Of a DNA stretch of 64,000 bases, positions 60,055 through 64,000 are shown piece by piece. The stretch lies in assembly GCF_006716445.1 (NCBI RefSeq), contig NZ_VFPA01000001.1, forward strand, positions 496,001-560,000, read 5' to 3'. This DNA is from Pseudonocardia kunmingensis (GTDB lineage: Bacteria; Actinomycetota; Actinomycetes; Mycobacteriales; Pseudonocardiaceae). How positions within the stretch are numbered: the first letter of the stretch is position 1; each line of letters opens with the position of its first letter. The notes below the pieces were generated by a model. That model was not told where the DNA came from. It was given only the letters and a program-made list of their open reading frames with translations, and did no database searches. The position numbers and the translations under genes were made by a program.

Positions 60055-61388
60055 GCGGGCGCCGCGGGCTCCGTCTCGTGGTGCTCGCGCTCCTCACGAT
60101 CGTCGTGGCGAGCGCGTGCTCCGCGGCGCCACCGGACCCGCTCCCCCGCCGGGAGGTCGCCGCGCCCGCGGCGGCCGACCCGGCGCTGCCCTGCGTCCGC
60201 GAGGCCGCGGCGGCCCCGGCCACGCCTGCGCCCGCGCCCGCCGGTCTCGACGCCCGCTACGACGCGGCGGCGAACCGGCTCGTGCTCGCCGGCGGCACCG
60301 GCGTCACGCTGCCGGCCCTCGCCGGCGCCGTGAACGCCCCGGACGCGCTGCGCGAGGTCGCCCCCGGCGAGTGGCGCCTCGGCGCCGACCTCGTCGTGCA
60401 GGGGGGCGCGGAGCTGCGGATCGCCGCGCCCGACGTCCGCTGGCTGCAGCTGGAGAGCGGCGCGAGCCGCTTCGTGTCGATGACCGTGCTCGGCGGACGT
60501 CTCGACGTCAACGGCACCTGCGTCACCTCGTGGGACCCGGCGCAGGGCCGGGTGGACACCGAACCCGGCGACGGCCGCAGCTACCTGCTCGCCCGCGACG
60601 GCGCGCAGATGACGATCGAGCACGCCGAGCTGCGCCACCTCGGCCACGGCGACGTGGAGTCCTACGGCCTGTCCTGGCGCACGGCCGGCACCGGCGGCGC
60701 GATCACCGACAGCATCGTGTCGCACCTCTACTACGGCCTCTACACCTACGAGGTGAACGGCCTGGCGGTGCTCCGCAACGAGTTCCACGACAACGTCCTG
60801 TACGGCATCGACCCGCACACCGGCTCGACCGGCCTGCGCATCGAGGGCAACACCGTGCACGACAACGGCAAGCACGGGATCATCCTCGCCGAGGACGTCT
60901 CCGACAGCGTGATCCGCGACAACGTCGTCTACCGCAACGACCACCACGGGATCGTGATGTACCAGCGGTCGGACCGGAACGTCGTGGAGGGCAACGAGAC
61001 CTTCGGCAACGCCGCGCAGGGCATCAACATCAACGAGTCCACCGCCACCACCGTCCGGGACAACCAGGTCTACGACAACGGCGAGGCCGGTGTCGGCATC
61101 ACCCAGACCGCGCGGGACACCGTGGTGGAGGGCAACCAGATCCGCGGCAACGGCAACGACGGCGTGCGCGTCGTCAGCGAGGCCACCGGCACCGCGGTGC
61201 GCGACAACGTCCTCGCCGAGAACACGCGCTACGGCGTCTACGTCGACAGCAGCGGCACGGTCGACGTCACCGGCAACACGGTCGTCGGCAACCGCGCCGG
61301 CATCGTCTCGCGCGGCGCGCCCGTCGGGGCGTCGGAGAACGCCAACACGGTGCACGACAACCGCGAGGGCGACCTCCTGGTCGACTAG
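60051..61388 (+). CDS. lipoprotein with right-handed beta-helix, AlgG-type (mannuronan C5-epimerase-like)
   Basis: 445 residues. Signal and lipobox VASAC (Cys23). Beta-helix repeats from about 180 to 430, with a YGLSW segment (205-209) and the motif YGIDPH (251-256), typical of the catalytic DPHD loop of AlgG and AlgE-type epimerases, here DPHT. The following GNTVHDNGKHGIILAEDVSD matches the same family. Overlaps the previous gene by 4 bp. Proposed to epimerise, bind or degrade the polymer made by the GT2; catalytic activity is uncertain because of Thr257. Confidence 0.8.
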   Translation: MSGRRGLRLVVLALLTIVVASACSAAPPDPLPRREVAAPAAADPALPCVREAAAAPATPAPAPAGLDARYDAAANRLVLAGGTGVTLPALAGAVNAPDALREVAPGEWRLGADLVVQGGAELRIAAPDVRWLQLESGASRFVSMTVLGGRLDVNGTCVTSWDPAQGRVDTEPGDGRSYLLARDGAQMTIEHAELRHLGHGDVESYGLSWRTAGTGGAITDSIVSHLYYGLYTYEVNGLAVLRNEFHDNVLYGIDPHTGSTGLRIEGNTVHDNGKHGIILAEDVSDSVIRDNVVYRNDHHGIVMYQRSDRNVVEGNETFGNAAQGININESTATTVRDNQVYDNGEAGVGITQTARDTVVEGNQIRGNGNDGVRVVSEATGTAVRDNVLAENTRYGVYVDSSGTVDVTGNTVVGNRAGIVSRGAPVGASENANTVHDNREGDLLVD

Positions 61389-61548
61389 TGTTCCCCGCCG
61401 GAAGGCCGTTGGGTAAGTCGGTGGATCCAGGTTCTCGCTGCGTGTGCCGGGCGGCGGGCCTCGTACCGGGTGTACTCGGGTCGTCGACCGGTGCGCGCAG
61501 CGTGGAGCTGGGCCGCCGAATTATTCGGCGGGCTTCCGGCGGGGGACA

Positions 61549-62535
61549 CTAGTGGTTCCCGCGGGGGGTTCGGGCCGCGGCGTCGTACAGCTCGAGCAGC
61601 GCGGCGCCGCGGCCCGTCCGCGAGACCAGGGTGTGCCGCCCCTCCCGCCTGCGACGGGCGAGACCGGCCGCCACGAGCGCATGGACGTGGTGGGTGGCCA
61701 CGCTCGGCGCGATCGCCGAGCCTTCCGCCACCCGCGACATCGACCGCTCCCCGTCCAGCGCCCGGAGCAGCTGCGCGCGGACCGGGGTGAGCAACGCGTC
61801 CAGGCCCCCGGGATGCGGCGCCGGGCCGGGCGTGCCCGGAACCGGGTAGGCCAGCCAGACGAGCCCGGCCCGTTCGAGGTTGCTGATCGAGACGTCGAGC
61901 CGGTTGAGCACCGGTGTGAGGACGACGAGGCGACCCACGGCGTCCAGGTCGGTGCCCTCGGGGTCCGGGAAGACGAGGGCGCCGTCCTCGGCGCGCCCGC
62001 GCGGGTGCGCCGAGGCGAGCACCACGTCCAGCGCGCCGCGGGCGGCCGCCGCCCCCACGCGCTCCGCCTCGCGGACCCGCAGCTCCGACTCGCGCCGCCA
62101 GACCGGCTCGACGCCCTGCCATAGCGCCTCCAGCCCGTCGGCGACGTCGCGGGCCCACCGCGCCGGCGCGTCCGCGACGGCCAGCCAGTGCGGCGGTGGC
62201 GACCCGCCGAAGGTGCGGTCCAGGTCGTCGTGGACCTCCGCGTCGGTGAGCCCGCGCAACCGGTCGACCTCGGCCGGGACGTCGGTGTCGGCCGCGGGCT
62301 CCGCGGGCGTCACGCACTCCGGCCCGACCGAACGCCCCGGCGCCACCAGCCGCGCGAACGCCTGCACCCCGTGGCGCGGGATCCGGGCCGCGACGCGGGC
62401 GGGCACCGTGTCGAGGCCCCGAAGCCGGTCCCGCACGCCCGCGCAGGCGAGCGCCAGCACGCTCGTGTACGGGTCGAAGGCCACGCGCACCGCGGCGCGC
62501 GGATCCACTCGTACCCGGCTGACCGGCCCGTCCAT
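61549..62535 (-). CDS. ArsR-type regulator with DUF5937-like N-terminus
   Basis: 328 residues. The C-terminal ~100 residues have an ArsR winged helix (RAQLLRALDGERSMSRVAEG, then SVATHHVHALVAAGLARRRR, then HTLVSRTGRG). The long N-terminal region (AFDPYTSVLALACAGVRDRL) is common in actinobacterial DUF5937-type regulators. No clear metal-binding Cys. Convergent with the exopolysaccharide operon, 160 bp apart. Target genes unknown. Confidence 0.82.
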   Translation of the reverse strand: MDGPVSRVRVDPRAAVRVAFDPYTSVLALACAGVRDRLRGLDTVPARVAARIPRHGVQAFARLVAPGRSVGPECVTPAEPAADTDVPAEVDRLRGLTDAEVHDDLDRTFGGSPPPHWLAVADAPARWARDVADGLEALWQGVEPVWRRESELRVREAERVGAAAARGALDVVLASAHPRGRAEDGALVFPDPEGTDLDAVGRLVVLTPVLNRLDVSISNLERAGLVWLAYPVPGTPGPAPHPGGLDALLTPVRAQLLRALDGERSMSRVAEGSAIAPSVATHHVHALVAAGLARRRREGRHTLVSRTGRGAALLELYDAAARTPRGNH

Positions 62536-62798
62536 GCCTTCCCCCGAACGCTGACGAACACTTCCACGATCGGCGAAATGGCCGCGACCGCGTCACCCGT
62601 CCAGGGCATCATCCCTGACGGCGCCGCACTGGGGGGTCGGCGCCCTCACCCGCCTGGGGCTGCCCGGTCGAGTGGCCGCGGCGAGGACGCGCCGGGGTGC
62701 TCGGCCTCGAGGCGCCGGCCAGGCGCGGGGACAGCCCGGGCGGCGGGGACAGCACCTGCTGGATCTCGCCGCCCGGGCCTACGGCCCCGTCGCGGCGA

Positions 62799-64000
62799 CT
62801 ACACGCCGCCCAGGACCGGCTCGAAGGCCAGCTCGGCCGCGCCGACCAGCTTGGCGTCGCGGCCGAGGGGGCTGGTCACGACGCGCGTGCCGCCCACCGC
62901 CCGGCTGACGAGGCTGCGTTCGTGCACCTGGGCGCGGACCCGCTCGACGACGGCGTGCGGGAGTGCGGTGAACAGGTCCCCGAGCACGACCAGGTCCGGC
63001 GCGACCACGTTGACGACGGTCACCAGGCCGGTGGCGAGCCATTCCGCGAAGTCGTCGAGCGGGCCGGGCAGCGGGACCGTGGCGAGCGAGCGCAGCTCGG
63101 CGACCACCACGCCGCGCGGGGTGTCCTCGGGCAGCCCGAGCGCCCGGCACAGGGCCGCCTCCCCCACCTCGGTCTCCCAGCACCCGCGCGAGCCGCAGTA
63201 GCACGCGCGGCCCCCGGGGCGGACCACGAGGTGGCCGATCTCGCCGACGTAACCGCGGGTGCCGCGCAGCGGCCGTCCCCCGGCGATCACCCCGCCGCCC
63301 ACTCCGCGGTCGGCCGAGACGTAGACGAGGTCGTCCACACCCCGGGCCTCGCCGCGGACGTGCTCGGCGAGCGCGCCGAGCTCGGCGTCGTTGGCCACCT
63401 GCACCGGGATCTTCAGGACCGCCGCCAGGCGCGCGCCGAGCGCGACGTCGCGCCAGCCGAGGTTGGGTGCCTCGTGCACGAGCCCGTCGTCACGGCGCAC
63501 CACGCCCGGCACCGACACCCCGGCCCCGCGGGCGGCGACCGCCAGCTCGTCGGCGAGCAGCTGGGCCGACTCGGCGATGTGGGTGATCACCTCACCCGGC
63601 GTGCGGGTGCGGGGGTGCAGGTTCCAGCTGTGCCGCCCGAGCACCTGCCCCCCGATGCCGACCATCGCCATCGCGACCTGCTCGACGCGGATGTCGACGG
63701 CGAGCACGACCGCCGCCTCCGGTTCCGGCAGCACCATCAGCGACGGCCGTCCGGCCCCGTTGCGCTGCGCCGGCACCGCCTCGGTGACGACGCCGGCCTC
63801 GGCGAGCCCGTCGACGACCGACTTGATCGTGCTGCGGTTCAGCCCGAGCTCCGACGCGAGGGTCGCCCGCGTGCAGGGCCCGTCCACGTGGAGGCGCCGC
63901 AACAGGGCCGCCCGGTTGTGCCGGCGCGCCTCGTCCGGGCGGGCGCCGGCGGTGGCGCTGGACGCACCACCGCCACCGTCACCGCCCCACGTGCGACTCA
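62799..64000 (-). CDS. ROK-family transcriptional regulator (5' end outside the window)
   Basis: At least 400 residues, open to the window edge; the first bases read SRTWGGDGG and a Met could lie just outside. Winged helix RRLHVDGPCTRATLASELGL and LNRSTIKSVVDGLAEAGVV; ROK kinase-like domain with VLAVDIRVEQVAMAMVGIGG, NDAELGALAEH and the zinc site GGRACYCGSRGCWETEVG. NagC/XylR-type sugar-responsive repressor. The 263 bp to the ArsR gene hold nothing else I recognise. Confidence 0.85.
   Translation of the reverse strand, partial: SRTWGGDGGGGASSATAGARPDEARRHNRAALLRRLHVDGPCTRATLASELGLNRSTIKSVVDGLAEAGVVTEAVPAQRNGAGRPSLMVLPEPEAAVVLAVDIRVEQVAMAMVGIGGQVLGRHSWNLHPRTRTPGEVITHIAESAQLLADELAVAARGAGVSVPGVVRRDDGLVHEAPNLGWRDVALGARLAAVLKIPVQVANDAELGALAEHVRGEARGVDDLVYVSADRGVGGGVIAGGRPLRGTRGYVGEIGHLVVRPGGRACYCGSRGCWETEVGEAALCRALGLPEDTPRGVVVAELRSLATVPLPGPLDDFAEWLATGLVTVVNVVAPDLVVLGDLFTALPHAVVERVRAQVHERSLVSRAVGGTRVVTSPLGRDAKLVGAAELAFEPVLGGV

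Overview
The window is very GC-rich, actinobacterial DNA. Gene content (DUF222/13E12 HNH endonuclease with an SOS box, PucR, ROK and LacI regulators, paired acyl-CoA dehydrogenases, Mo-hydroxylase, GTG starts, many 4-bp ATGA/GTGA overlaps) suggests a soil actinomycete of the Pseudonocardiales, probably Pseudonocardia or a relative. The genus is an inference. No rRNA, tRNA, CRISPR array, transposase or phage gene was recognised.

Layout, left to right. 1-3.1 kb: the end of an unrecognised gene, then a LexA-box-preceded DUF222/HNH gene whose frame is broken twice. 3.1-6.3 kb: MFS transporter, LLM flavin monooxygenase and cupin operon. 6.5-13.2 kb: a three-gene kleisin / winged-helix / SMC operon of the MukBEF-MksBEF-Wadjet superfamily without a JetD nuclease. 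13.2-19.3 kb: a hydroxycinnamate (p-coumarate type) CoA-dependent catabolic cluster (couLMNO, divergent MarR regulator couR, transporter couT) with a duplicated operator-like element at the two promoters. 19.3-22.8 kb: tungstate/molybdate ABC transporter with a divergent GntR-type regulator fused to a binding-protein-like domain. 22.8-32.7 kb: intergenic repeats, a PucR-DUF2252-hydrolase operon divergent from hydantoinase/oxoprolinase hyuAB, then LysE exporter, DUF2000 and Lrp genes. 32.7-42.2 kb: BtuF-like and Bcr/CflA genes, a three-subunit Mo/Fe-S/FAD aldehyde or purine oxidoreductase, an atypical ABC ATPase, and a pair of acyl-CoA dehydrogenases. 42.2-50.9 kb: GNAT gene, an L-rhamnose catabolic operon (rhaM, rhaI, rhaEW, rhaB) bracketed by copies of a nested palindrome, a formylglycine-generating enzyme and a LacI regulator. 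51-54.6 kb: TPR protein, then an ABC importer behind a clear TPP riboswitch (thiamine-precursor uptake). 54.6-61.4 kb: a catalase-like hypothetical and a four-gene exopolysaccharide operon (short nucleotide-sugar dehydrogenase, Alg8/hyaluronan-synthase-like GT2, two right-handed beta-helix proteins, one with an AlgG-type YGIDPH motif). 61.5-64 kb: ArsR-type and ROK regulators.

Most interesting: the alginate-like operon, rare outside Gram-negatives; the JetABC-like operon lacking JetD and lying 27 bp behind couO; three nested palindromes, two of which bracket the rhamnose genes; and a hairpin repeat that supplies the last codons and stop of two unrelated genes. The two frameshifts at 883-898 and 2043-2045 could be sequencing errors. 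All homology statements rest on motif and context recognition by eye; no search was run.
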